Shown: piece after piece, positions 1 to 9,845 of the stretch | Layout of the letters: each line of letters opens with the position of its first letter | Position numbering within the stretch: position 1 is the stretch's first letter | NCBI GenBank assembly: GCA_964035575.1 | Contig: OZ037898.1 | Location: 248,001-312,000, forward strand | DNA from: Rhynchopus sp. YZ270_cl-10 | Taxonomy: Eukaryota > Euglenozoa > Diplonemea > Diplonemida > Diplonemidae | Length of the DNA stretch: 64,000 nucleotides | Direction of reading: 5' to 3' | The notes under the pieces: model-generated | Databases searched by the model: none | What the model saw: only the letters and a program-made list of their open reading frames with translations | Told to the model about the DNA's origin: nothing | Program-made: the position numbers and the translations under genes

Positions 1-760
1 GCTCTTCCTGCAGTCGGCAGTGTCCACAGCAGACAGGATCTCCTTGAACGTGCAGTCAAGCATCTGGAAGTAGCACGTCTCCATGCATTTGCACGTCGTG
101 TCGCACATCGACCCTGTTGTGTTGCATGTTGCTGCCGACGTCACTGTTGCGTTCAGCCACGTCCCCTGTGTGCACTCACAGTACTTCTGGTCGCATGTGG
201 TCAGGTTCTTCTTCGTGTCGTAGAACTGTGCCATGCAGCGTGCACCTTCGTTCGGGTAGTCCTCGCGTGCGTCGACACCGCACTTGGCAAGCTCCTCTCC
301 CCAGGCTTTCTGTCGTGGGGTGCGGTGGGATGGAGAGGGGGGCATAAAGATGACTTGAAATACAACAGCCCTCTCGTGACAGTGTACTTTGGTATATGAC
401 CGGTGCACCGAGTGGACCCCCAACCATGCAGTCCTCTATCCATTTCGTGGTTTACCTCTGATATGCTCTACTCCCGCTTCCTCTCATCAGTCAGATGAAC
501 GGTGTTTCGCAGTGTGGGAGAGGCTGTAATGGAGCCCAAAGAGCGGAGGGTGTGATTCCTCACTGCACTCACTAATTATAAAGGATGGATTCTCTTTCCA
601 GCAGAACAGAGTGTTGGGCTTATACACAAAAAAAAAATAGGGGAAAGTGGACTCAAAGAAACGGATGCAGAACACATACAGTCTTATCCTTGCTGGCAGA
701 CATGACAGGTGTGCACAGCGAGAGTGCGGCAATGCAGAACAGTGTGGTGTGTGTGTTCAT
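1..760 (-). CDS. Cysteine-rich secreted/GPI-type protein, copy 1 (3' end outside window)
   Basis: This is a two-exon gene whose last exon runs off the left edge. Exon 1 (760 to 680) encodes a 27-residue piece beginning MNTHTTLFCIAALSLC, a clear signal peptide ending near VMSA. It stops at a GTATGT donor in phase 0. Exon 2 starts at 309 after a CAG acceptor, also phase 0, and begins KAWGEELAKCGVDARED. It is cysteine-rich and matches copy 2 at 308 of 309 positions (offset 2853); the single difference, at 285, is synonymous (Ala). The intron (310-679) carries an HR-E repeat. By analogy with copy 2 the product should be secreted or surface-anchored. I do not recognise the family. The splice model is inferred from signals, phase agreement and the parallel structure of copy 2. 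Confidence 0.72.
352..463 (+). repeat. HR-E repeat, in the intron of GPI-type copy 1
   Basis: HR-E is the longest family (80-115 bases): GACTTGAAATACAA, CCCTCTCGTGAACAGTGTAC, a GGTG-ACCCCC hairpin, CCAACCATGCAGTCC, then CCATTTCGTGGTTT. Full-length here. Confidence 0.75.
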
Positions 761-929
761 TGTGGAAAGATGGAATAAGTGTACAAAAGGTCGGTAAACG
801 TGTGTAAAGGTAAGATAAGAAACCTGGTGTGATGTGGCGTGGTGAATAACAGGTGGTGGGGTCGATGAAAGTGGTGTGGCGTGTGTGATAAGGACTGCTG
901 CTAAGTACCGCCCCTTCTTTTTTTCTTCT

Positions 930-991
930 GATAAATTGTTGTCGCAGTGTAGTTGCCTCGGTTGTGTTGCCACAGTTCTGCAATCTCCACT
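930..991 (+). repeat. HR-B hairpin repeat
   Basis: HR-B is a repeat of about 64 bases starting GATAAATTGTTGGAG. Its outer arms are AGTGTAGTTGC and GCAATCTCCACT, around a loop CCTCGG with an inner hairpin TTGTG-TTGC-CACAG. Most copies are flanked by T runs. This copy has the full pattern with TCGC before the 5' arm. Confidence 0.8.
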
Positions 992-2240
992 TTCTTGAGA
1001 AATGAAATAAAAATGGTAGTTATCGATGCACCTCCGACTGACCCACTAATGATGCCAGACCCGGATGGAAGCACATGCTAAAAAATGAAAAGAGTGGGAA
1101 AGACCAGAACCAAGCTTGAAGTCAAGGCACTGCATTGAGACGTTCGTTATCTTCTACGTGTGTGTGGTGCTCCGAAGCTTTCTAACCACACTGATACAGC
1201 GAACTTCGTTTCCAATAAACAAAAACTCACTTTTTTCCATTTTGTTAATTCTAAAAAAATACGGACCCCAAAATGGGAAATGAGGGGCAAAGGGGTGTCC
1301 GCAAGAAAACTGTGGGTATTGTCACCCATGCTGGTTCCTTACACGAACACACGGCTTAAACCCAGTTCTAATAATTTTAACATTTCGCTCGAAGGGAAAA
1401 CACAAAAAAAAAAAAAAGACTAAAAAGTGAAGGCATGTGTATCTTTGCACACATCTAAAATATGAGAGTTAAAAAAAAGCACGAATGTCTCACCGGACAA
1501 ACCAGTGAACGTGAGCATTTGGATTCTTCAAATAAAAAAAAAATGCTTTTTTAAATATACACCATCTGCTCCTCAAAGGGCAGATCAACCACCACCGATG
1601 AAACCAACTGGCGCTGCACCACACGCTTCGCAAAGCCGGGGTACAACCACTGTGCGCAACCTCCAGATTGGAACATCACCCGCCTGGTCAACAGAGCAAC
1701 AAACTGCACCCCGAACAGGACGGCGTACTGAACCACGATGCCCCGTCTCACACTTTCCCTATTAGCTGCTGGGTGATGACGTCATTTTTCTTTCAAAAAA
1801 CAAAACAAAACACAAAAAAAAACCCAAAAAATCAATTAGTCAGGGAGGAAGAGGAGCAGAACAAAGGGGGGTAGGCACTATGGCCACATCAAAGGGGTGC
1901 TCAGTCGCACGAGGGGCGGGACGGTGTTTGGCAGGTTTCCCTGATTTATGTTGTCCATCCTCTTCCAGCGCCTCACCGCACCGGATCCATCCCTAAGAAG
2001 TTTCCACCTCGCTTCGCTCCGTTGTTTCTATTATTTTTTTAAAAAATGTACAAATAAGTAACTCTGATAGGTAAAGTAAAAAGAAAAAACACACAGCAAT
2101 GCGAGGACATCCTGAACTATGAGATCTGCTCTCTAGCATTGGCTCTCTTACTATACCGTGTGTTGTAGTTAGTTGGGTTATTTTTTTTCAGTTTTGCTAA
2201 AAAGGCTTGGGCGAAGAACAGCTTCACTTGAGAAAAAAAA

Positions 2241-2281
2241 GTGAAGTAGAGAGTGCAAACGCTTTCGGGACGCAGGCACTG
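2241..2281 (+). repeat. HR-D hairpin repeat
   Basis: HR-D is a repeat of about 40 bases after an A run: GTGAAGTTGAT, then arms AGTGCAAACGC and GACGCAGGCACT around CTCTGG. This copy has GCTTTCGG in the loop. Confidence 0.72.
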
Positions 2282-2649
2282 AAAAAAGATTGACTTAAAA
2301 TACAAAAACCTGCAAAAACTTGTCAGATGAATGCACCTCTCGTGCACACACATGTTTACCACTATTGTGAAAAACGGGGTGTTGACATGAATCACTACGC
2401 AAAATAGTCAGGCCTGGGACCTCTCCACATTGTGGGAAATCAACATAAGGGGCGAGAGGAGCGTGTCTTGTCCAGGCAGGATACGGGGTGCTTTGAAAGG
2501 TGTGTTTGCTCAAAGGCCGACTCTCAATCTGTACACCTGGTGCAGAAGCGTAAAAACAAGTGATTTGCAGGAAATATTTGAAAAAAGGCATGACCCAGGT
2601 TAGGGAAGTGCTGGTTGCTGCCAGAGAAAGGTTTCACTCTAAAAGCCCT

Positions 2650-4278
2650 CTAGCTGCACATAACAGCGGCCAAGGTGAGTGCCACGGAAAGCAGCCCCAT
2701 CGGCGAGAATGCAGACGACGCACAGATGAGCTTCTCGTCGCAGTCGAGGTCGGGAAGAGGTGTCTCCATCCACGACAGACGGCCCTGCTTCACACCACGC
2801 TTGCACTCATCCACAAGGCTGTCGTAGGAGTCGTCCACACACTCGTAGATCTCGCTCTTCCTGCAGTCGGCAGTGTCCACAGCAGACAGGATCTCCTTGA
2901 ACGTGCAGTCAAGCATCTGGAAGTAGCACGTCTCCATGCATTTGCACGTCGTGTCGCACATCGACCCTGTTGTGTTGCATGTTGCTGCCGACGTCACTGT
3001 TGCGTTCAGCCACGTCCCCTGTGTGCACTCACAGTACTTCTGGTCGCATGTGGTCAGGTTCTTCTTCGTGTCGTAGAACTGTGCCATGCAGCGTGCACCT
3101 TCGTTCGGGTAGTCCTCGCGTGCGTCGACACCGCACTTCGCAAGCTCCTCTCCCCAGGCTTTCTGTCGTGGGGTGGGGTGGAGAGGGGGAACACAAAAAT
3201 GAAGTAAATAAGATCGAACCCGAGCCTCACTTCATCACCTTGAGCAAGAAAGAAACCCTATAAGCTTCTAAGCCTCTCATGACCACCTTACTCAACCCGT
3301 TGCTACAACACTGTCCACTTGCCGAAGCCCACAGCAGACTCACGCACAAGCCAGAGCGCCACGCACATCCACTTATTTAGCACAAAAAAATGCATCTAAA
3401 AATCTAAAAATCTAAAAAAAAAAAAAAAACGTTTCACTGGGGGGGATCCACATAGATAAAGAAAACAAAAAATTCGAAAGCAAGGAATAAAACCAGGGTG
3501 TTTCCTAATTTTGGAAATTTTCCGGAAAATTCCGACATCCGGAAGCAAATTTTTTCCCTGGAAAAAAAGTGGGTTTTCAGCCCCAAAACATGCCGCAATT
3601 GGCATTTCCGGAATCCGTCCGCGCTGTGGTGGGGTCACTTTGCCGAAATGGCCAAGTTCTTGGTTTTGGTCAAAATGAGTGTAAGGTAAAGGGGACCAGG
3701 TAAATCCCACAACCCAGATTTTCTCTCCCTGATCCCGAAAACATGAAAATGCTCGAAAACACCGGCATTTGCATTTTCGGAATCCGCCCGTTCTGTGGTG
3801 GGGTCACTTTGCCGAAATGGACAAGTTCTTGGTTTTGGTCAAACCCGTCAGTGTAAGGTAAAGGGGGCCAAGTGTTTGCCTGTAGAAACTGGTAGGAACA
3901 GGCAGCGCCGCAGGCGCACGGTACCCAACATCGGTGAAAATAAAAATTCCCGAAAACTGCTTTATTTGAATGATTGGAGCGATCCAGAACAGCGAACATA
4001 CTTTTTTCGGGAAAATACCAAAAAATAAACACTTTAAATACGTCCCTAATTTTTTCCCGCAAATTTTTTCCCTGGCCAATTTTTTCCAAATCCCCGGAAG
4101 CGGAAGCAAATTAGGAAACACCCTGAAGAAAACCAGTAAAAAAAAAAAAAAAAAAACGTTTCAATGAAGCCACCAACCTCCTTGAAGCACATACCGACTT
4201 CTTCTTCGATGCTGCAGAGACGGGCGCTGTGCACACCCCCAAGACCACACAGATGCTCAGCAGACTGCGAGCGTTCAT
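2650..4278 (-). CDS. Cysteine-rich protein, apparently GPI-anchored, copy 2 (two exons)
   Basis: Exon 1 (4278 to 4195) encodes 28 residues starting MNARSLLSICVVLGVC, a signal peptide cleaved near VSAA, and ends at a GTATGT donor in phase 0. Exon 2 (3162 to 2650) starts after a CAG acceptor in phase 0 and ends with TAG; the protein is 198 residues. The mature part has many cysteines, including CDQKYCECTQG and CDTTCKCMETC. The C-terminus is a small-residue stretch followed by a hydrophobic tail (SSAFSPMGLLSVALTLAAVM), as in GPI-anchor signals, so the product is probably held on the outer membrane face. The long intron (3163-4194) contains a 632-bp hAT-like element. The function is unknown. Exon 2 is almost identical to copy 1, while the signal-peptide exon has diverged strongly. 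Confidence 0.78.
3494..4125. mobile_element. hAT-like non-autonomous element in the intron of the GPI-type gene
   Basis: The 632-bp element has 18-bp terminal inverted repeats CAGGGTGTTTCCTAATTT. The flanking 8-mers are AATAAAAC (3486-3493) and AAGAAAAC (4126-4133), a target-site duplication with one change. The CAGGG start and 8-bp duplication fit the hAT superfamily. It contains two related modules with GGAATCCG and GTGGTGGGGTCACTTTGCCG, and the hairpin GCGCCGCAGGCGC near 3905. No transposase is present. About 450 bp of it recurs at 62230-62690. Confidence 0.8.
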
Positions 4279-5285
4279 AGTTGCGAAAGTGGGGTGAGCG
4301 AGAGTGAGGATGGTGTCCTTGTGCTCCTGTGTGTTAACAGGGGGTGGTTTTTTTTGAAAAAAAATTACATTTGCACTCACATTTCCGCGAAATACATAAA
4401 TTCGTTCACCTGCTGTAGCCAGCATCTTTCGAGATGGCTTCTGTGCCACCAGTGAAGCAGCGCCTGCATGATATGCCGTGGCAAAGACGAGAGACAAAAA
4501 AAGAAGAAAAAAATACACTTTTTTTTAGTCCTTCAGACACATTTCCTATACTGCAAGCGGCATGCGCAGCAAAGCTTTTAAAGAAAAGGGGGGAGGCTGG
4601 GTTCTGGCAGAGTTGCATGCTTAGACAGAGTAACAAAGAAAAACCCCCCTTTTTTAACAAACGACAAAAAGAGAGAGAGAGAGGGAGATAACATGACCAC
4701 GGTTACCAACGGAAAGAACACCGTTGCAGAACACAAAACACACAAGCGACACAGGACGACACACAACCACCACATCACCGTCGCCCATATTCGTTACCAA
4801 ACCTACACCCACATTAGTCCCAATTCCGCTAGGTGATTACCAGCCCAAACGTTCTAAAACACACATCTTTTTTAGTGGGGTTTGGGGTTTAAAAAGGAAC
4901 CGAGCCTAACACCCCCTATGCAGCATGCTGGGATCGACCAAGGTGGTACCAGACTTTACTCACCTCAATTGCTTCATATACATTCTTTTCTGACGAAAAG
5001 AAGGTACAGAGGGTGCTAAAAATGTACCCTTGCTTTTTATGTTTGTTGTGGTTATGATAACAAAGTCACCTCAAAAAAAAAAAAACTGATACTAACTGAC
5101 AGGATCTGCGATCTGCTATGCAATCCTTTTGTAACATCAGTACAATGCGCGAATATGCCCCACAAACACAACATCATTGGTAAGTGAGCTGGCTGAGTGT
5201 TTTAAGACACCAGGCGAAGGTCCTGGTCTCTCGTTTAATAGATGAATATGCCTCGCGGGCATACACATCCAAGCTAAAAAAAAAA

Positions 5286-5400
5286 GGCTTGAAATACAAC
5301 AGCCCTCTCGTGAACAGTGTACCTTGGTTGACCGGCTGTACCGGGGGTGGACACCCAATCATGCAGTCCTACAATCCATTTCGTGGTTTGCATCTGACAA
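5286..5400 (+). repeat. HR-E repeat
   Basis: Full-length copy, ending CGTGGTTTGCATCTGACAAA. Confidence 0.78.
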
Positions 5401-5647
5401 AAAAAGTGAGAAAAGAAGGAAAGTCTTGAAGATGCAATAGACTTCTTTATATAAAAATGTGAAACTCTTGAAGGAAACGTGAGACACGAAAAAGGTGGCT
5501 CATTTTTGTTGAAATGTATTAAAGTAGTTTTCATATACTTTCAAAAAGAGAGAAAAAGAGAAAGTACAAAACAAAGGACGCTCTACACAGATACATCCAA
5601 TATTGTCTTTTTTTTTGGGATATAAAAATAAAAGAAAAAAGTTTATG

Positions 5648-5680
5648 AGATGAACCTAAGCCTCTCTGTGCTTAGTCACC
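5648..5680 (+). repeat. HR-A hairpin repeat
   Basis: HR-A is a 33-38-base repeat with 5' arm AAGATGAMCCTAAGC, a loop CTCTCNGT and 3' arm GCTTAGTCACCTT. CTAAGC/GCTTAG is a perfect stem and the outer arms pair imperfectly. It is often preceded by AAAAGTTNATA. This copy has the full pattern. Confidence 0.8.
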
Positions 5681-5745
5681 AAAAAAAATAAAGGTTTTCA
5701 AACATGAATGAACACTTGGGGAACATGCATATTTTTCTTTTTTTT

Positions 5746-5795
5746 GAAAACTAGGTTGTATTAGTGTAGCCACCCTAGAGTGTGCTCCACTATAC
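5746..5795 (+). repeat. HR-C hairpin repeat
   Basis: HR-C is a repeat of about 50 bases starting GAAAACTTGGTTGTAT, with arms TAGTGTAGCCAC and GTGCTCCACTA around CCTAGAG. The arms pair over about 11 positions with one U-C mismatch at the same place as in HR-B. Most copies follow a T run. Confidence 0.83.
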
Positions 5796-5805
5796 CTTTG
5801 TTTTG

Positions 5806-5869
5806 GATAAATTGTTTGGAGTAGTGTAGTTGCCTCGGTTGTGTTGCCACAGTTGTAGCAATCTCCACT
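5806..5869 (+). repeat. HR-B hairpin repeat
   Basis: Full copy, only 10 bp after an HR-C copy in the same orientation. Confidence 0.85.
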
Positions 5870-6018
5870 GACTTTTTTAAAAAAAAAGTAGACGTTGCTG
5901 TTAAAATAATGAGCATTCCTGAAAACCTGAAATAAGGGGCACAACATTGAACCTCTCCCATTCAGGGGAACACTCTATCATTTGTAGTATTATTTATTCA
6001 ATTTTTTTTATTATTAAT

Positions 6019-6051
6019 ATTAGTGTTTGCACCCGAGGACGAGCTTCACTA
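6019..6051 (+). repeat. HR-C hairpin repeat used as insertion site
   Basis: TTAGTGTTTGCACCCGAGG, then GAGCTTCACTA. The TA-flanked element at 6052-6588 inserted at its closing TA. Confidence 0.6.
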
Positions 6052-6588
6052 CTGGGGGGGGGCTAATAAAGTATACGGTGCTAATAAAGTATACGGGGGT
6101 AATAAAGTATACGGCGCGGAAACCCATTTTGAGCGTGGAAATCTGTGAAATAAAGTATACGGTTTTTGTGTACATTTTTCTTACTAAAAAAAATTTCCAC
6201 CAATTTTTGCACAAAAAATCGAAAAAAAATTTTTTTGATTTCGGTGGTCCGGATTCTGTGCGTGCTGTGATGGGCTCACTTTGAGCTGAGAAACGTGCAT
6301 TTTTGACCTAAAACGCGTGTGTCAGTTTTTACACGATTGGTGCCTGATGGGGTTCAGATTTGTGAAAATTTAAGTCACCAAAAAATTGTTCATTTTTCCA
6401 CATTGACCCCACCACTGGCTGGGATTGGCCCAAAAATGTCAATGGTGGTGTTTTCGCGAGGTTTCGGCCACTAAGAAACCCTGAAATAACAGTGATTTTT
6501 TTTTTTTTTTCCTTTTTCGTTTTTTGGCCATTTAAACAGTAATTCCCGCCGAATAAAGTATACGTATACTTTAATAGCTCCCCCCCAG
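6052..6588. mobile_element. TA-flanked inverted-repeat element with AATAAAGTATACGG iterations
   Basis: The ends are inverted repeats of about 25 bp (CTGGGGGGG, then GCTAATAAAGTATAC on the left) and the element is flanked by TA on both sides (6050-6051, 6589-6590), as in Tc1/mariner-type elements. The 14-mer AATAAAGTATACGG or close variants recur near both ends. It landed exactly in the closing TA of an HR-C repeat (6019-6051). The interior is distantly related to the elements at 3494 and 62030. Confidence 0.7.
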
Positions 6589-7865
6589 TAATCATTTTTT
6601 TTATATTTTTTTCATTTTTTGTTTTTTGTTTTTGTTTTTGTTTTGGAATTTTTAGGGGTGGGAAGTTTTTTTTTTGCGTTTTTTTTGAAAATTTTATTTT
6701 GTGTTAGTGTGAGTCATCCAACAGACCCCAGACTGAAAGTATCTCTTCACTCCCCTCCACTCATTTGAGAAGGGTTCCCCTTGAGATAGCGATGACACTA
6801 CATGAGATCAACCTACCAAACAACCACCAAAACCTTCCTTTTATAATAAAACAAATCCTGAAATGAGATTTATTAACACGCATTAAGCTTAGTGGTCCGG
6901 ATGGCGCAATATGGTTGCACAGTGAAGAGAAGCCTCCTGGGACTGGAAAAAAGGAATGTGGAGATGAAAAAAGGGGGAAAAAACGTTGGGAATGTTTTGT
7001 GCTGGGTTGGCAATGTTTAGGGGGGGGGGGGTTTAATTATGGGGTAATAACGGTTATCATTTTCCTCAGAGGTCACTTTATTTCTCTTTCTCAGGTCCAG
7101 CTGCAGAGTCGCAAAAAAAAAAAAGAAAGAAAAAAAAAAGCGAAGCAAACAAGGCTCTAGATAAGAACCTTTCTAGAATAAGATTTATTTTTTTTTTTCT
7201 GTGAAAAAAGACAGTCTCGATTGTCCACTATTCTAAACCAACGACACTTTGTCATGACAACAACCACATGTTACATAATAACAAGCACAAAACGTTAACG
7301 ATAACTGCTTGTAAAGTGTGATTATCATGTCCTGACAAATGTCGTTGTGAACAGATCATCGGCTTCTCACCCCCATCCCCTAATCTAAAATAGCAAATCA
7401 GCGAATCAACAACAACAACAAAAAAAAAGAGGGAAAATGAAAACACCATCAAAAGAGTTTTCTGAATACTCTCATTTGCATTCAACCCAAGCAGTTCTAT
7501 TACTTTTTTTTTATTTGAGAGGAAAAAATACACTTTGTTGCAGTGATCCAAGAAACAGCGGAGGGAAAAAAAGTTCACCTTAGTTTTTTTTTTTTTGTGC
7601 CCCTCCTGTATTTTTTTTTACCCTTTATTGATCACTGTAGATGGAAAAAAAGGCATCAAAAGAGGAAACCTATCAAAGATGTATTGTATCACCTATCTCG
7701 GATAGGGGTACATGCATCGAAAACGGACATCCCGCCTTCATAACGACATAAAAGAATTGGGGGATTTTTTGTTGGTGTAGCTGAAACCGGACAGAGAGAC
7801 ACTCTGCGGCACGCTACCAATGGAGTTGAACAACTCCCTCTTGGCACACCTCATAAATAGAATAT

Positions 7866-8162
7866 CAGGCACTCCGCTAGGTACTAAAGTTCTGTTGATT
7901 GTCAACAGAACTTTTTGAAAATGGGGAAAAAAAGAAAAAAAAAAAAGTTCTGCTGAGTGGTTCAGACCCGTTCTACCTGTCAAAAAAGCTCAGGAGAAGA
8001 AGATATGGAGAGGTGAGTGCTCAAACGTCCCAAAAAAGTCAAAATCGGGCGTTGGTAAAAAAAAAAGTTGCGTACCGTGCGCCTGCGGTGCAAGCATGTA
8101 CCCCACCAACGTGGACCATCAACAGAATATTTTCAAAATCGGAAATCCTAGCGGAGAGCCTG
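7866..8162. mobile_element. hAT-like non-autonomous element, 297 bp
   Basis: The termini are CAGGCACTCCGCTAGG and its inverted partner (15 of 16 bases match). A perfect 8-bp target-site duplication, TAGAATAT, lies at 7858-7865 and 8163-8170. A second copy in reverse orientation sits at 52379-52677. There is no coding capacity. Confidence 0.88.
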
Positions 8163-8577
8163 TAGAATATGCAAAAAAAAAAAAGCAAATTCATACAACC
8201 AATAGCATGATACATAACGTTATGGACCCATATTACCATGGTATACTTGGTCGCCGTGTATACTTACTACTTTTAGCAAACAGTAAGCACTAAAAAAGAA
8301 AACAACCTGGGGGGTGGACTCAGACACCAACCCATACACACACACGGGAGTGTACCGCACCGCAGAGAGGTGGTGTGGGGTGTGCACTTCTTAAAAAAAC
8401 ACGGTAGAGGGTCCAGCCTCTGAGCTGGACTAAAAAGCTGGAGTCTCAACTAGCGGGTGTGGGCATCGGGCATCCCCTCCCCCGAAAAGCGGGTCGTCAC
8501 ACCCTCAATCACACCCTCTAGTTGAGTCTCCCGTTTGACTCCATCTCGGAGGCTGGGCCCCCACCGTGTACAAAAAA

Positions 8578-8619
8578 GTGAAGTTGATAGTGCAAACGCC
8601 TCTGGGACGCAGGCACTGA
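8578..8619 (+). repeat. HR-D hairpin repeat
   Basis: GTGAAGTTGATAGTGCAAAC, GCCTCTGG, GACGCAGGCACTGA; full pattern. Confidence 0.78.
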
Positions 8620-9308
8620 CACTCCGCGGGTTATCGAACCCCGAGCTGTAAGCAGTACAAAAAAAGAAAGGGAACACGGGGAAAAAAAAGGAATGGGAGC
8701 ACGTACGTTCTCTTTCGTTAGTTTGTTTTTTGTTTCTTTCATGCTCTAAGCCCATACAGCACAAAGCTGTTGTGAAGTCACCTTGTATAAAATATTTCGA
8801 CCATTCATTATTGTCGAGACGAACAAAAGGAGGACAATGTGACATTGAAAGTTCACAAAAAAAAAAACCCCCAAGAAAAAGGGTGTGAGTTATAGACAGG
8901 AGACAACTGCTTTTGAAAAAAAGGGGGGTTTTATGAAACCTTCAAAAAAAAAGAGTAGTTGAAACGTGCTACAACACCGCTCGGTCGTGCTCATGCAAAA
9001 GGGGTGGGACGTGAGGTGATCTGTACCGTAAGAGAACGGAGGCGGTTCACAACCCGCTCGTCAGGCCAAGAAAGAGAAGGGAAAAAGCTTCCTCTGATAA
9101 TAAACCACATAAAAAATGTGAAGTTGCCGTGTACGTGGGGAGTGCACTGTGCCCCAAAACCATTCAGTATCTACATCCAATTTTCGTGGTTTAAATCCGA
9201 CAAAATGTAGCCCAAAGGATAGCAACTGATAATACCTTGGGTTTTTGTGAAGATGATGCAAAGCATCGTTACGCTAAGTCACCTCATACATAAAGAAAGA
9301 AAAGTTTA

Positions 9309-9345
9309 TAAGATGACCCTAAGCCTCTCTGTGCTTAGTCACCTT
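9309..9345 (+). repeat. HR-A hairpin repeat
   Basis: AAGATGACCCTAAGC, loop, GCTTAGTCACCTT; preceded by AAAGTTTAT. Confidence 0.82.
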
Positions 9346-9845
9346 ATCACATTCGTTATCGCGGAGCGACATTTGCGCAGGCTTCCACAAGAAAAGAGAT
9401 CACACCGATTGGTGTTTCCGTCACATCGCGATTATTGGTTTGTATCGACAATCACTGAATATCAAAAAAGAGGGATTTTTTTTTTTTTTGAAAAATTGAA
9501 AAATTTACAACGAATAGACACCACCTGAATTCTACGCGTTTTTTTTTCTTCTGAAAATGCTTGAAGAAGAAAACTTAGGAATAACAACAAAAGGTGAGAA
9601 AACGGTTTTTCTTTTCTTTGCTCCTTTTTACGTCAGAGAGAGAAAATATACCGGATATTTTTTTTATAATTTTTTTTGCAATTTCAACAACAAAAAACCA
9701 GGGCAAGAAATAAAAAAAGATCCCCCTCCCTCCCCTCCCCCCATTCCATTTAAATAAATCTACTAATATTAACAACCCCTCCTTTTTCTTCCCCTCCTCC
9801 CTCCTCCCTTCCCCCTTCCCCTTCTTCTCTCCCCTTTCTCCCATT

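Larger units (their letters stand above)
761..2649. other. Gene-free interval between the two GPI-type genes
   Basis: No coding sequence is supported here. It holds one HR-B copy, a short repeat with GCACCTCCGACTGACCCAC (1027-1078, also seen near 33778 and 58146) and one HR-D copy. The rest is A/T-rich sequence with homopolymer runs. Confidence 0.6.
4279..9845. other. Gene-free interval filled with mobile elements and short hairpin repeats
   Basis: No gene is supported. The interval contains HR-A, HR-B, HR-C, HR-D and HR-E copies, a TA-flanked element at 6052-6588 and a hAT-like element at 7866-8162. A/T homopolymers fill the rest. The stretches 4450-5100 and 6600-7850 show nothing else I can name. 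Confidence 0.6.
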
